A DNA stretch of 64,000 nucleotides from Rhizobium sp. Root483D2 (GCF_001426685.1 NZ_LMFB01000005.1:252773-316772), one strand, 5' to 3'. Positions 45,799-55,604 are shown, counted from the stretch's first letter. Numbers and translations are program-made. Notes: generated by a model not told the origin, from the letters alone.

Positions 45799-45808
45799 GG
45801 CGTAACTA

Positions 45809-47194
45809 TCAAATCGCAAGCAGCAGAGCTTCCGGATTTCCATGCGCCAGCGACGCAACGATGCCAAGCCCCGTGCGCAACTCGGCCTCGGTTGTCGAGC
45901 CGAGCGAAATGCGCACGGCGGGTGCGCGGCCATGGTCGGCCGTCTGGAAGGAGGCGCCCGGAGCGATCGCCACCCCGCGCAGACGCGCCTGCGCCACGAA
46001 CCCCTCCTCCGTATGCTGGCAAGTCAGCGGCAGCCAGATATGCAGGCTTTGCGGGTGGGAATGGTAGAAGAGTGCCCCCAAGGCCTCGGTCGCAATCTCG
46101 TGGCGCCGCGCCAGCGCCCGGCGCTGCCAGTTGACCAATTCCATCGCCGTGCCGTTGCTGACCCAGCGCGTGGCGATCTCGGCAATCGCCGGCGTTGCCA
46201 TCCAGTTGGAGACGAGATGCCGGTTGGCGACTGCGGCGACATAGCGGTCTGGCGCAACGAGATACCCGATGCGCAGGCCCGGCACGGTGATCTTGGTGAA
46301 ACTCGTGACGTAAAGCGTGCGCTCGGGCGCAAAGGTTTGCAGCGGCGGCGGCCGGTTTTCAACCAGGGGGCCGAGGATATCGTTCTCGATGATGGCAATG
46401 TCATGCCGGGCCGCAACGGCCGCCAGCGCCTGGCGCCTCTCAATGCTCATCAGCGTCGCCGTCGGATTGACCACCGAAGGCTGCAGGAAAACGGCACGGA
46501 TGGGGCCTTTCCGGCATGCCTCGTCCAGAGCTTCCGGGATCATGCCATCGTCATCGATCGCCAGACCTTCCAGGTGAATGCCCAGATAGGTCGAGAGCGG
46601 CACCAGCGTGTGGTGGCTGATTGCCTCGGTCGCAACCGTCGATCCCGGCGGTGCAACGCTCATCAGGGCGACGGTCATGCCGGACGTGGCACCATTGGTC
46701 AGATTGACGTTGAGCGGCGAAACCTCCAGCCCGCATTGCGCCAGCCATTCGGCCGCCACCGCCCGATGGCGTGGAAACACCATATTCGGCCGGAACGACA
46801 GCGCCGAACTCGACGGCAGGTTTTCCGCCAGCCAGCCAAAGGCTTCGCGCATCCGCTCGAGATGGATCTGCTCGCAGACCGGTTTCAGGATCGACAGGTC
46901 GATGAGTTCGCCCAGCCGCTCCGGCAGATAGGGCGGCTCCGGTTCTTTCGGCTGGGTCTGGACGAAGCTGCCGCGTCCGATCTCCCCGGCGATCATGCCG
47001 CGGCGGATGAGTTCGTCATAGGCGCGGCTGACCGTCTGGATCGACAGCGTCAGATCTTCCGCCAGCTTTCTATGTGTCGGCAATCGCTCGCCATTCACCA
47101 GCTTGCCGTCATGAATGGCATTGGCAATCTGCTCGGCAAGCGAGAGATAGGCCGGCCGGCGGAGCTGCTGCGGATCGGGACGCCAATTTGTCAT
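45809..47194 (-). CDS. enuR: Ectoine-responsive regulator EnuR, MocR/GabR type
   Basis: This 461-aa protein has an N-terminal GntR winged helix (about residues 15-80; GERLPTHRKLAEDLTLSIQTVS) fused to a PLP-binding aminotransferase-like domain (about 110-455; PLP lysine in SFTKITVPGLRIGYLVAP). EnuR represses ectoine catabolic genes until an ectoine-derived amino compound reacts with its PLP. It lies directly upstream of ehuA in the same direction, as in other Alphaproteobacteria with this cluster. Confidence 0.92.
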   Translation of the reverse strand: MTNWRPDPQQLRRPAYLSLAEQIANAIHDGKLVNGERLPTHRKLAEDLTLSIQTVSRAYDELIRRGMIAGEIGRGSFVQTQPKEPEPPYLPERLGELIDLSILKPVCEQIHLERMREAFGWLAENLPSSSALSFRPNMVFPRHRAVAAEWLAQCGLEVSPLNVNLTNGATSGMTVALMSVAPPGSTVATEAISHHTLVPLSTYLGIHLEGLAIDDDGMIPEALDEACRKGPIRAVFLQPSVVNPTATLMSIERRQALAAVAARHDIAIIENDILGPLVENRPPPLQTFAPERTLYVTSFTKITVPGLRIGYLVAPDRYVAAVANRHLVSNWMATPAIAEIATRWVSNGTAMELVNWQRRALARRHEIATEALGALFYHSHPQSLHIWLPLTCQHTEEGFVAQARLRGVAIAPGASFQTADHGRAPAVRISLGSTTEAELRTGLGIVASLAHGNPEALLLAI

Positions 47195-47232
47195 GATTTG
47201 ACATTGATAAAATTCAGGTCAATTGACAATCC
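47188..47232. promoter_or_regulatory. Candidate EnuR operator at the enuR start
   Basis: TTGTCA (47189-47194), TTGACA (47198-47203) and the palindrome GTCAATTGAC (47218-47227) form a cluster like that before ehuA. It overlaps the enuR start codon and lies in the divergent region with the AsnC-type gene, so autoregulation and control of the rightward genes are both plausible. Confidence 0.55.
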
Positions 47233-47300
47233 AAAAATTGCATTCTCCATTCGGATTTCATAGGCTTTGCCATGATAACCACGCCGGGATACCCGTTCGA

Positions 47301-47795
47301 ATGAAACTTGACGCCATCGACCTGCGGATTTTAGAGGCCGTCCAACGGGACGGGCGCATCACCAAGCTGGCGCTGGCAGAAGAAGTGGGCCTGTCGCCGA
47401 CGCCCTGCTGGATGCGGCTGCGCAAGCTCGAAAAAGCCGGGATCGTCTCGGGCTACCACGCGCGTGTCGCTGTGCGCCGCGTTGCGCCTGTTGCGAGCGT
47501 GATGATGGAGGTCACGCTCGGCAATCATCGCCAGGTGGATTTCGACCGTTTCGAGCGGGCGGTGACGGCCATTCCTGAAATTGTCGCCTGCTGGTCGGTC
47601 GGCGGCGGGGTCGATTACATCGTGAAAATCATGGCGTCGAATATCGACGCCTATCAGCGGCTGGTCGATGACCTGCTTGACCGCGAAATCGGCATTGCCC
47701 GCTATTTTACGTACATCGTGACCAAGACCGTGAAAGAGGAAACCGTGTTGCCTGTTTCTGTTCTCCTGTCGCAGGAGAGCATAGCGGACAGCTAG
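47301..47795 (+). CDS. doeX: Lrp/AsnC-family regulator (DoeX type)
   Basis: This 164-aa protein has an Lrp-type helix-turn-helix (LDAIDLRILEAVQRDGRITK, SPTPCWMRLRKLEKAG) and a RAM ligand domain (about residues 70-150, CWSVGGGVDYIVKIMA). An earlier in-frame start at 47223 would overlap the operator cluster; the ATG at 47301 is the normal Lrp N-terminus. It precedes doeC and diverges from enuR, the position of the AsnC/DoeX regulator in ectoine clusters. Confidence 0.85.
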   Translation: MKLDAIDLRILEAVQRDGRITKLALAEEVGLSPTPCWMRLRKLEKAGIVSGYHARVAVRRVAPVASVMMEVTLGNHRQVDFDRFERAVTAIPEIVACWSVGGGVDYIVKIMASNIDAYQRLVDDLLDREIGIARYFTYIVTKTVKEETVLPVSVLLSQESIADS

Positions 47796-47916
47796 ACAAT
47801 TCCTCTGCAAGCACCCCGTCATTTGGACAGATCCTCTTCTACGCTTGCTGCCAACAGACCATCTCTCCCTCCAAAGCTGTCAGACTGCGTGGCAATCGAC
47901 GCATGAGGAGCCCCAG

Positions 47917-49413
47917 ATGAACGCTGTATTCGCCCGACCCGCCTGTCACGACGCTCTTGCGCGGCTGACCGACAAACATCTGTTGAAATCGCTCGCTTAT
48001 ATCGGCGGCCGCTGGGTCGCCAATGCGGCGAACAGCACGTTCGAAGTGCGCGATCCCGCCACATCCGTACCTCTCGCCTGGGTTTCGCAGCTGGATGCGA
48101 CTGAAACGTCGCTGGCCATTGATGCCGCCGCACGCGCCTTTCCAAAATGGCGGTCGCTGCTGCCGCAGGAGCGCGCCAAAATCCTGCGCCGCTGGTATAA
48201 ACTGATGCTCGCCGCCAAGGATGATCTGGCTCTGATCATGACGCTGGAGCAGGGAAAGCCGCTGGCGGAATCGAAGGGCGAAATCGATTATGCCGCGTCC
48301 TTCATCGAATGGTATGCGGAGGAAGGCAAAAGGCTGAATGCAGAGAGCGTTACGAGCCACCTGCCGGACGCCGAGATGATCGTGCGCCGAGAGGCGCTGG
48401 GTGTCGTCGGCATCGTCACGCCCTGGAATTTTCCGTCCGCCATGATCACCCGCAAGGCGGCTGCAGCGTTGGCTGCAGGCTGCACGGTCGTTGCTCACCC
48501 GTCTTCTGAAACTCCTCTTTCCGCACTGGCACTGGCAGAGCTTGGGGAGAGAGCCGGCATTCCGGCGGGCGTTTTCAACGTCGTGACCGGCGACGCTGCC
48601 ACCATTGTCGGCCGCCTGTGCGAAGACAGCCGGGTCCGGGCGCTGAGCTTTACCGGCTCCACCGAAATCGGAAAGCTCATCGCAGGGCAATGCGCGCCGA
48701 CCCTGAAACGGCTGGTGATGGAACTGGGCGGCCACGCGCCGCTGATCGTCTTTGACGATGCGGATGTGGACAAGGCGGTCGATATCGCCATCAATGCGAA
48801 ATTTGCGACATCGGGCCAGGATTGCCTCGCCGCCAATCGCATCTTTGTCCAGCGCTCGATCCTCGACGCCTTCAACGCGGCTTTCAAGGCGCGGATTGAG
48901 ATGCTGAAGATCGGGGACGGCCTGGAACCCGGCGTCGATATCGGCCCTTTGATGCATGAGCGGGCGGTGACAAAGGTGCATGAGCATGTGACCGATGCCA
49001 TCAAGCGCGGCGCTCAATGCCTGACCGGCGGCACACGTCACCCGGCTGGACCCTTGTTCTACACCCCGACGCTGCTCACCGGCGTGCCCCGCGATGCTCT
49101 GATCATGTCGGAAGAAACCTTCGGGCCAGTCGCTGCCATTGCCGTTTTCGACACCGAGGACGAGGTGATCGCCCGCGCCAACGACACCGAATACGGCCTC
49201 GTTGCCTATGCCGTCACCGAAAACGGCGCTCGGCAGATGCGGCTCGGCCGGGCCCTGGACTACGGCATGGTGGCGATCAACCGGGTCAAGATCACCGGCG
49301 GTCCCATTCCCTTCGGCGGCTGGAAACAATCCGGTCTCGGCCGCGAAGGATCGCGGCACGGCATCGAGGCTTTCACCGAACTCAAATATCTCTGCATCGA
49401 CACAGCGGCCTGA
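47917..49413 (+). CDS. doeC: Aspartate-semialdehyde dehydrogenase of ectoine breakdown
   Basis: This 498-aa NAD(P)-dependent aldehyde dehydrogenase has VTPWNFPSAMITRKAAAALA, FTGSTEIGK, the catalytic glutamate motif MELGGHAPLIVFDDAD and the catalytic cysteine in TSGQDCLAANRIFVQ. It resembles succinate-semialdehyde dehydrogenase, but paired with doeD it should oxidise aspartate semialdehyde to aspartate. GAGGAG precedes the ATG at 47917. Confidence 0.9.
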   Translation: MNAVFARPACHDALARLTDKHLLKSLAYIGGRWVANAANSTFEVRDPATSVPLAWVSQLDATETSLAIDAAARAFPKWRSLLPQERAKILRRWYKLMLAAKDDLALIMTLEQGKPLAESKGEIDYAASFIEWYAEEGKRLNAESVTSHLPDAEMIVRREALGVVGIVTPWNFPSAMITRKAAAALAAGCTVVAHPSSETPLSALALAELGERAGIPAGVFNVVTGDAATIVGRLCEDSRVRALSFTGSTEIGKLIAGQCAPTLKRLVMELGGHAPLIVFDDADVDKAVDIAINAKFATSGQDCLAANRIFVQRSILDAFNAAFKARIEMLKIGDGLEPGVDIGPLMHERAVTKVHEHVTDAIKRGAQCLTGGTRHPAGPLFYTPTLLTGVPRDALIMSEETFGPVAAIAVFDTEDEVIARANDTEYGLVAYAVTENGARQMRLGRALDYGMVAINRVKITGGPIPFGGWKQSGLGREGSRHGIEAFTELKYLCIDTAA

Positions 49414-49456
49414 TGGCGCAACCGACCCATTGAACACAGACACGAGGAATAGGCAT

Positions 49457-50833
49457 ATGTCCGAGCACAGCAACGAAATGACCGCCTGGGACCGCGACCA
49501 CTTCTTCCATCCGTCCACCCATATGGGCATGCATGCGCGCGGCGAGACGCCCACCCGCATCATTGCCGGCGGCGAAGGCGTCTACATCACCGATACCAAC
49601 GGCCGCAAAAGTCTGGACGCGTTTGCCGGCCTCTACTGCGTCAATGTCGGCTATGGCCGCCAGAAAATTTCCGATGCCATTGCCGAGCAGGCCAAGAACC
49701 TTGCCTATTATCACGCCTATGTAGGCCATGGGACCGAGGCGTCGATCACGCTGTCGAAGATGATCATCGACCGGGCACCGGCTGGCATGAGCCGTGTCTA
49801 TTTCGGCCTGTCGGGCTCCGACGCCAACGAAACCAATATCAAACTGATCTGGTACTATAACAACATCCTCGGCCGCCCGGAAAAGAAGAAGATCATTTCC
49901 CGCTGGCGCGGTTATCATGGCTCTGGCGTCATGACCGGCAGCCTGACCGGTCTTGACCTGTTCCACAATCTGTTCGACCTGCCGAGGGCGCCGATCCTCC
50001 ACACGGAGGCGCCCTATTATTTCCGCCGGGCCGACCGGTCGATGAGCGAGGAGCAGTTCTCGCAACATTGCGCCGACAAGCTGGAAGAGATGATCCTTGC
50101 GGAAGGCCCGGAGACGATTGCGGCCTTCATCGGCGAGCCGATTCTCGGCACCGGCGGCATCGTGCCGCCGCCGGCCGGTTACTGGCAGAAGATCCAGGCC
50201 GTGCTCGAAAAATACGATATCCTGCTGGTCGCCGACGAAGTCGTCACTGGTTTTGGCCGTCTCGGCTCGATGTTCGGCTCCGGTCACTACGGCATGAAGC
50301 CGGATCTCATCACCATCGCCAAAGGCCTTACCTCTGCCTATGCGCCACTTTCCGGTTCGATCGTCTCGGACAGGATGTGGCAGGTGCTTGTCGAAGGCTC
50401 CGACAAAATGGGCGCGATCGGCCATGGCTGGACGTATTCGGCCCATCCAATCTGCGCTGCCGCCGGCGTCGCCAATCTGGAACTGGTCGATGAACTCGGC
50501 CTCGTTGACAATGCCGGCGCGACTGGTGCCTATTTCCGGGCTGAACTGGCAAAAGCTGTCGCCGGCCACAGGAATGTCGGCGAGGTGCGCGGCGATGGAT
50601 TGATGGCGGCGGTGGAATTTGTCGAGGACAAGGATGACCGCACATTCTTCGACGCATCCCGCAAGATCGGCCCGCAGATCTCGGCCGCCTTGCTGGAACG
50701 CGGCGTCATCGGCCGCGCCATGCCCCAAGGAGATATTCTCGGCTTTGCGCCGCCGCTGTGCCTGACACGCGAAGAGGCAGATATCGTGGTGAAGGCTGCG
50801 GCCGGTGCCATCGAGGCGGTTTTGGGCCGCTGA
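49457..50833 (+). CDS. doeD: Diaminobutyrate-2-oxoglutarate-type transaminase DoeD
   Basis: This 458-aa class III aminotransferase has GLSGSDANETNIKLIWYY, ADEVVTGFGRLGSMFGS and the PLP lysine in LITIAKGLTSAYAPLSGS. It should transfer the amino group of L-2,4-diaminobutyrate to give aspartate semialdehyde, the DoeC substrate. An AGGAATAGGC region precedes the ATG. A strong hairpin follows the gene. Confidence 0.9.
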   Translation: MSEHSNEMTAWDRDHFFHPSTHMGMHARGETPTRIIAGGEGVYITDTNGRKSLDAFAGLYCVNVGYGRQKISDAIAEQAKNLAYYHAYVGHGTEASITLSKMIIDRAPAGMSRVYFGLSGSDANETNIKLIWYYNNILGRPEKKKIISRWRGYHGSGVMTGSLTGLDLFHNLFDLPRAPILHTEAPYYFRRADRSMSEEQFSQHCADKLEEMILAEGPETIAAFIGEPILGTGGIVPPPAGYWQKIQAVLEKYDILLVADEVVTGFGRLGSMFGSGHYGMKPDLITIAKGLTSAYAPLSGSIVSDRMWQVLVEGSDKMGAIGHGWTYSAHPICAAAGVANLELVDELGLVDNAGATGAYFRAELAKAVAGHRNVGEVRGDGLMAAVEFVEDKDDRTFFDASRKIGPQISAALLERGVIGRAMPQGDILGFAPPLCLTREEADIVVKAAAGAIEAVLGR

Positions 50834-50864
50834 AGATTGAGTGCAGGGAATATGGTTTTAAACA

Positions 50865-50898
50865 TTGAGTGCCGGGCTTGTGAGAGCCCGGCACTCAA
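50865..50898. terminator. Bidirectional hairpin between doeD and manC
   Basis: A perfect 14-bp stem (TTGAGTGCCGGGCT and complement) encloses a 6-nt loop between convergent genes. The stem is very stable; there is no long T-run on the plus side, while the minus side continues into TGTTTAAAA. Confidence 0.75.
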
Positions 50899-50966
50899 AT
50901 CGGATCGCGTATCAAGGTTCTTTAAGATACAAACTGTCTTCCGACGCCCCCCCGATCTGGCAGCCT

Positions 50967-52406
50967 CTAAAGATTTAATTTGCGGCTGTAATCATCCTCG
51001 ATGCGCACAATATCGTCATCCTTGATATAGGCGCCGGTTCTGACTTCAATCAGTTCGAGAGCGATGCGCCCTTCATTGGCGATACGATGCGCCTTTCCGA
51101 GCGGGACATAAATCGATTCATTCTCGGTTAGGATCGAAGTGCTTTCGCCGATCGTAACGGTCGCAGTGCCCCCGACCACGACCCAATGTTCTGCACGGTT
51201 CATGTGGCTCTGCAGCGATGTGCGGGCACCGGGATCTATCACCAGCCGTTTCACGGCGAAGCGGTCACCCGTCAGCATCTCCTCGACATAGCCCCATGGA
51301 CGGTATCCGCGCTTGTGGGTCTCGGTTATCCGGCGATGGCTGCCGTCTTTGAGTGATTCGACAAGACCTTTGACCTCCTGCGACCGCGCTTTCGGCACAA
51401 CGAGGACCGCATCCTGCGTCACGACAACGACAAGGTCCTTCGCACCCACGACCGTCGTCATCAGACCGGTGGAATGGATCAGGCAACCCTCCGACTCAAG
51501 TGCCAGCCCATCTCCCACGATCGCGTTGTCCGTCGTACTCTTGGGCGCAACCTCCCAGATCGCGTCCCAGCTGCCTATATCCGACCAGCGGAAATGACCG
51601 CGCACGACGGCGATCTTGCTGGTTTTCTCGATAACCGCGTAGTCGATCGAGTTCTTTGGCGAACCCTCAAAACTTTCCTTGTGAAGCCGAAGGAACCCAA
51701 GGTCTGTTTCGGCCTGATCGACCGAAGACTGGACTGCGGCCAGAATGTCCGGCGCGTAGGTTTGCAGTTCGGCGATCATCATGTCGGAGCGGAACAGAAA
51801 ATTGCCAGAATTCCACAGATACCCCTTCTGCAAATAGCTGATCGCCGTTTCGGCATCGGGTTTTTCGACAAATCCCTCGACCAGATGTAGATCCGCTTCG
51901 CCATCCAACGAAGCGCCCGGATTGATATAGCCATAGGAGGTGCGAGGCTCAGTTGGAGTAAGCCCAAAGACGACGATATGACCGTCGAGCGCTGCCTTGC
52001 ATCCGAGTTTTACGGCCTGCGAGAACAAGTCCTCATCGAGCACCACATGATCCGCAGCGAGAGCTAGCACGAGGCCGCCGGGAGACCGCCGTTCAGCAAG
52101 AACGGCTGCAACCGCCATGGCGGCGGCACTATCGCGCCGGGCCGGCTCAAGCACGACGGTGGAGGGTACCCCCACATCTTTCGCCTGGTGCTGCGCAAAG
52201 AACCGGAAATCCTCGTTGGTTATGACCACCGGCATTCCATAGAGCTCTGGATCGGAAACACGCTTCAATGTCTGCTGATACGTCGACAAATCGCCCACGA
52301 GGGGCTGGAATTGCTTGGGAAGCTGATCGCGCGATACCGGCCAAAGTCGCGATCCCGAACCGCCAGCCAAAAGAACCGGAGTAATTTTTGTCGTCGTCAC
52401 TGGCAC
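50967..52406 (-). CDS. manC: Mannose-1-phosphate guanylyltransferase / mannose-6-phosphate isomerase
   Basis: This 479-aa type II PMI-GMP protein has an N-terminal nucleotidyltransferase domain (PVLLAGGSGSRLWPVSRDQL, FVEKPDAETAISYL) and a C-terminal cupin isomerase domain (RPWGYVEEMLTGDRFAVKRL, QSHMNRAEHWVVVGGTA). It makes GDP-mannose for surface polysaccharide. The start is GTG, with AGGACATATCGC before it. No other polysaccharide gene is visible nearby, so it appears as a stand-alone gene. Confidence 0.93.
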   Translation of the reverse strand: MPVTTTKITPVLLAGGSGSRLWPVSRDQLPKQFQPLVGDLSTYQQTLKRVSDPELYGMPVVITNEDFRFFAQHQAKDVGVPSTVVLEPARRDSAAAMAVAAVLAERRSPGGLVLALAADHVVLDEDLFSQAVKLGCKAALDGHIVVFGLTPTEPRTSYGYINPGASLDGEADLHLVEGFVEKPDAETAISYLQKGYLWNSGNFLFRSDMMIAELQTYAPDILAAVQSSVDQAETDLGFLRLHKESFEGSPKNSIDYAVIEKTSKIAVVRGHFRWSDIGSWDAIWEVAPKSTTDNAIVGDGLALESEGCLIHSTGLMTTVVGAKDLVVVVTQDAVLVVPKARSQEVKGLVESLKDGSHRRITETHKRGYRPWGYVEEMLTGDRFAVKRLVIDPGARTSLQSHMNRAEHWVVVGGTATVTIGESTSILTENESIYVPLGKAHRIANEGRIALELIEVRTGAYIKDDDIVRIEDDYSRKLNL

Positions 52407-52745
52407 GCGATATGTCCTATTCTCTCTGAGCAGCCCTGGATTGTTGCGCGCAACATCTCCGTGCAGGGCTTGGCCGTCAAGCCTTTACCGCGCTTTTCAG
52501 TATTCTTCCAATAATATTGACAATGCCCTTATTAATTAAGCGCGCGGTTGATGACGTATTCTTTCCGGAATTTGGGGTACTCAAATCATCCTGAGTAAAA
52601 CAAATGCTCAGGATGATGTAAAAGGGACGAAACCAGTTATCTCCCGACCGTGAGCCAGCCTGTAGACCAGCCCCACGGATTTTGCCGCGTCGCGAATATT
52701 ACCAACCTACGTGGCTTGCCTGTCCTACCAGCAGCACCAGGGCAT
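52407..52745. other. Intergenic region manC-MFS gene
   Basis: About 340 bp without a gene I can support. It is AT-rich near 52510-52560, where a manC promoter may lie, and holds the hairpin at 52585-52617. The gene on the right runs toward this region, so it also receives that gene's transcript end. Confidence 0.4.
52585..52617 (-). terminator. Candidate terminator of the MFS gene
   Basis: A perfect 11-bp inverted repeat (ATCATCCTGAG and complement) with an 11-nt loop, 128 bp past the MFS gene stop. The T-run on the minus strand is short, so termination is possible but not proven; an operator for manC is the alternative. Confidence 0.5.
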
Positions 52746-54110
52746 TTACTTGCCCTTCGACGGCGTTTCCGTCTTCGCGTCCGGTTCGCCGCTCAAATCC
52801 AGCGCGCGGGTGACGCTCAAGGCGACGATCGTGCAGATTGCGCCGGATATCAGGTAGCCGCCGATAAAGATGATGCCAAAGTTGCTGGCAAGGCCGAGGG
52901 CGACCAGCGGTGCAAAACCGGCGCCGATCAGCCAGGCAAGGTCGGAGGTCAGGGCTGCGCCGGTATAGCGGTAATATTGACCAAAGCGCGAGGAGACGGC
53001 GCCGGAGGCCTGGCCAAAGGACAGGCCGAGAATGCCAAAGCCGATGATGATGAAAGCATCCTGGCCCGACCGTCCGGCATCGAGCAGGAACGGAGCGGAG
53101 AAGGAGAAGATGGCGATGATGACAGCGCCGATCATCAGCTGGTTGCGACGGCCGATACGATCAGCAATGAGGCCGGACAGGATGATGGCGATGAAACCGA
53201 CGGCAGCGCCGGCCACCTGCACCCACAGGAACTGCGCCGCCGACTGGCCGCCGAACAGCGTTACCCAGCTTAAGGGAAAGATCGTGACGAGGTGGAACAT
53301 GGCGAAGCTTGCCAGCGGCGCGAAGGCTCCAAGCAGCACATCGGAGGAATGCTTGCTCAGCATTTCGAAGACCGGGCGGGCCTGCAACTCGTTGTTTTCC
53401 AGTGCGGAGCCGAATTCCTGGCTGGCAACGATGCGCAACCGGGCAAACAGCGCCACGACGTTGATGGCGAAGGCCACGAAGAATGGATAGCGCCATCCCC
53501 AGGAGAGGAAATCTGCATCGGAAAGATTGGCGACGAAATAGCCGAACAGGGTGCTGGCCAGCGCAAAGCCGATGGGCGCCCCGAGCTGCGGGATCATCGC
53601 GTACCAGCCACGGCGGTGCGGCGGTGCGTTGAGATTGAGCAGGGAGGCCAGGCCATCCCAGGCGCCGCCGAGCGCAAAGCCCTGGCCCAGCCGGAACAGC
53701 GCCAGGAGCGCCACCGACCAGTAGCCGACGGTCTCATAACTTGGCAGGAACGCGATGGAGGCGGTGGAGCCACCGAGGATGAAGAGCGCGATCGTCAGCT
53801 TCGTGCCGCGTCCATAGTTGCGGTCGATCCACATGAACACGAAGGATCCGACGGGGCGCGCCAGGAAAGCCAACGAAAAGACCGCAAAGGACATCATCGT
53901 TGCCGCCACCGGATTGGGCGCGAACGAGAAGATCAGCCGCGGAAAGACGAGCACCGAGGCGAGGCCATAGACGAAGAAATCGAAAAACTCCGACATGCGG
54001 CCGATGATCACGCCAAGCGCGATGCTGCCAGCCGAAAGCGGCTTGTCGCCGTGCATACGCCGGGCGTCCTGCTCAAGTCCCGATGACGAAGGATTTGCCA
54101 CTACGCCCAT
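52746..54110 (-). CDS. MFS transporter, metabolite:H+ symporter (MHS) type
   Basis: This 454-aa protein has twelve predicted membrane segments and the MHS-family pattern at the start (ALGVIIGRMSEFFDFFVYGLASVLVFPRLIF), in loop 2-3 (ARPVGSFVFMWIDRNYGRGTKL) and in GFALGGAWDGLASLLN. Relatives carry organic acids such as shikimate, 2-oxoglutarate or proline betaine; the substrate is unknown here. GGAGAGAG precedes the ATG at 54110; a longer form from 54188 is possible. It diverges from the cyo operon. Confidence 0.87.
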   Translation of the reverse strand: MGVVANPSSSGLEQDARRMHGDKPLSAGSIALGVIIGRMSEFFDFFVYGLASVLVFPRLIFSFAPNPVAATMMSFAVFSLAFLARPVGSFVFMWIDRNYGRGTKLTIALFILGGSTASIAFLPSYETVGYWSVALLALFRLGQGFALGGAWDGLASLLNLNAPPHRRGWYAMIPQLGAPIGFALASTLFGYFVANLSDADFLSWGWRYPFFVAFAINVVALFARLRIVASQEFGSALENNELQARPVFEMLSKHSSDVLLGAFAPLASFAMFHLVTIFPLSWVTLFGGQSAAQFLWVQVAGAAVGFIAIILSGLIADRIGRRNQLMIGAVIIAIFSFSAPFLLDAGRSGQDAFIIIGFGILGLSFGQASGAVSSRFGQYYRYTGAALTSDLAWLIGAGFAPLVALGLASNFGIIFIGGYLISGAICTIVALSVTRALDLSGEPDAKTETPSKGK

Positions 54111-54416
54111 AATCTTGCTCTCTCCGAAGGATTCCGATTTCATCACAATGTGAACCCAGGCCGGGCTTTGACTGAGAATATGGTGCAAAACCGCTGTGGT
54201 CCATCCTATAAACGAACGTGCCGTTCACGAATGCCACAGAAGCTTTGACCTCAACCAAAGACCGTCTATACCTTAGCCCAGACAGACGTTCGACTTCGAT
54301 CCCGGCCAAACTTTTTGCAACGCGACAAATTGCTGCACTGCGACGAACCACCTCATTCCTGTAGCAGGGATGCTTCGCTAGTGCGGAAGACACGGAACGC
54401 AAACTTCGAGCCCGCT
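54111..54416. promoter_or_regulatory. Divergent MFS gene-cyoA region
   Basis: About 305 bp with no supported ORF. It contains GAACG-TGC-CGTTC (54214-54226), a perfect short palindrome, and TTTGACCTCAACCAAAG nearby (from 54245). These are candidate control sites for cyoABCD, but I cannot name the regulator. Confidence 0.4.
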
Positions 54417-55574
54417 ATGTCCAAATGGAAAACCGCCAGCCGCTTTCTCACCCTGTTGCCACTCCTGGCTCTGGCCGGGTGCAACATGGTTGTCATGGCA
54501 CCATCCGGCGATATCGCCATGCAGCAGCGGGATCTCATCATCATTTCCACGGTGCTGATGCTGTTGATCATCGTTCCCGTGCTGTTTCTGACTGTCTTTT
54601 TCGCCTGGCGCTATCGTGTCTCCAACACCAACGCCAAGTACGACCCGGAATGGCATCATTCGACCGCGCTGGAAGTGGTCATCTGGTCTGCGCCGCTGAT
54701 CATCATCATTGCGCTGGGTGCGGTGACCTGGATCAGCACACACAAGCTCGACCCCTATCGCCCGCTTGACCGGATCGACGCGCAACGTGCGGTGACCGCC
54801 GAAGTGAAGCCGATCAATGTGGAAGTGGTCGCGCTCGACTGGAAATGGCTGTTCTTCTATCCGGATTACGGCATCGCCACCGTCAACGAGATGGCAGCGC
54901 CCGTCGATGTACCGATCAATTTCAAGATCACCTCCTCGTCTGTCATGAACTCCTTCTACGTGCCGGCTCTTGCCGGGATGATCTACGCCATGCCGGGCAT
55001 GCAGACCCGACTTCATGCCGTGATCAACAAGGAAGGCGAATATGATGGTCTGTCGGCCAACTATTCCGGCGACGGCTTTTCCCATATGCGCTTCAAGTTT
55101 CATGGCGTGCCGCAGCAAGGCTTCGATCAGTGGGTCGCCCGGGTCAAGGCACAGGGCACCGCCCTCAACCGCGACGCCTACCTTAAGCTCGAAAAGCCGA
55201 GCACCAAGGAGCCGGTTCGCTACTATGCCACCGTCGATGACGGCCTTTACACCTCCATCCTCAACATGTGCGCCCATCCCGGCAAGATGTGCATGAGCGA
55301 AATGATGCATATCGACATGATGGGTGGTTCGGGCAAGGACAGTGCTGAAAATCGCGGGCGCCTCGAATATGACAGCCGGCACGGCACAGAAGAAGCTCCC
55401 GCCGCAACATTTCCGGCGACCGGCAATCCGGCGCGCAGCGAAAAACCCGCCGAAGGCGTGGATGAGAAGCAGCCGATGGACCATTCCATGCACGGGGGTG
55501 ACCCCATGCCCGAAAATGATCAGAACGGGCCCGCTCCGGCGCAACTGAACACCAACAGCACGACGCAGCCATAA
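54417..55574 (+). CDS. cyoA: Cytochrome o ubiquinol oxidase subunit II
   Basis: This 385-aa protein has a lipoprotein signal (LLPLLALAGCNMVVMAP), two membrane helices (about residues 40-65 and 80-105) and a periplasmic cupredoxin-like domain (ALDWKWLFFYPDYGIAT, SSSVMNSFYVPALAGMIYAM) lacking the full CuA site, as in quinol oxidases. The C-terminal tail is longer than in E. coli (about 315 aa) and rich in Met, His, Pro and Asp (MDHSMHGGDPMPE). It heads cyoABCD. Confidence 0.93.
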   Translation: MSKWKTASRFLTLLPLLALAGCNMVVMAPSGDIAMQQRDLIIISTVLMLLIIVPVLFLTVFFAWRYRVSNTNAKYDPEWHHSTALEVVIWSAPLIIIIALGAVTWISTHKLDPYRPLDRIDAQRAVTAEVKPINVEVVALDWKWLFFYPDYGIATVNEMAAPVDVPINFKITSSSVMNSFYVPALAGMIYAMPGMQTRLHAVINKEGEYDGLSANYSGDGFSHMRFKFHGVPQQGFDQWVARVKAQGTALNRDAYLKLEKPSTKEPVRYYATVDDGLYTSILNMCAHPGKMCMSEMMHIDMMGGSGKDSAENRGRLEYDSRHGTEEAPAATFPATGNPARSEKPAEGVDEKQPMDHSMHGGDPMPENDQNGPAPAQLNTNSTTQP

Positions 55575-55604
55575 GGCCGCGCCCGCGACATTTTGGACGA
55601 AACC

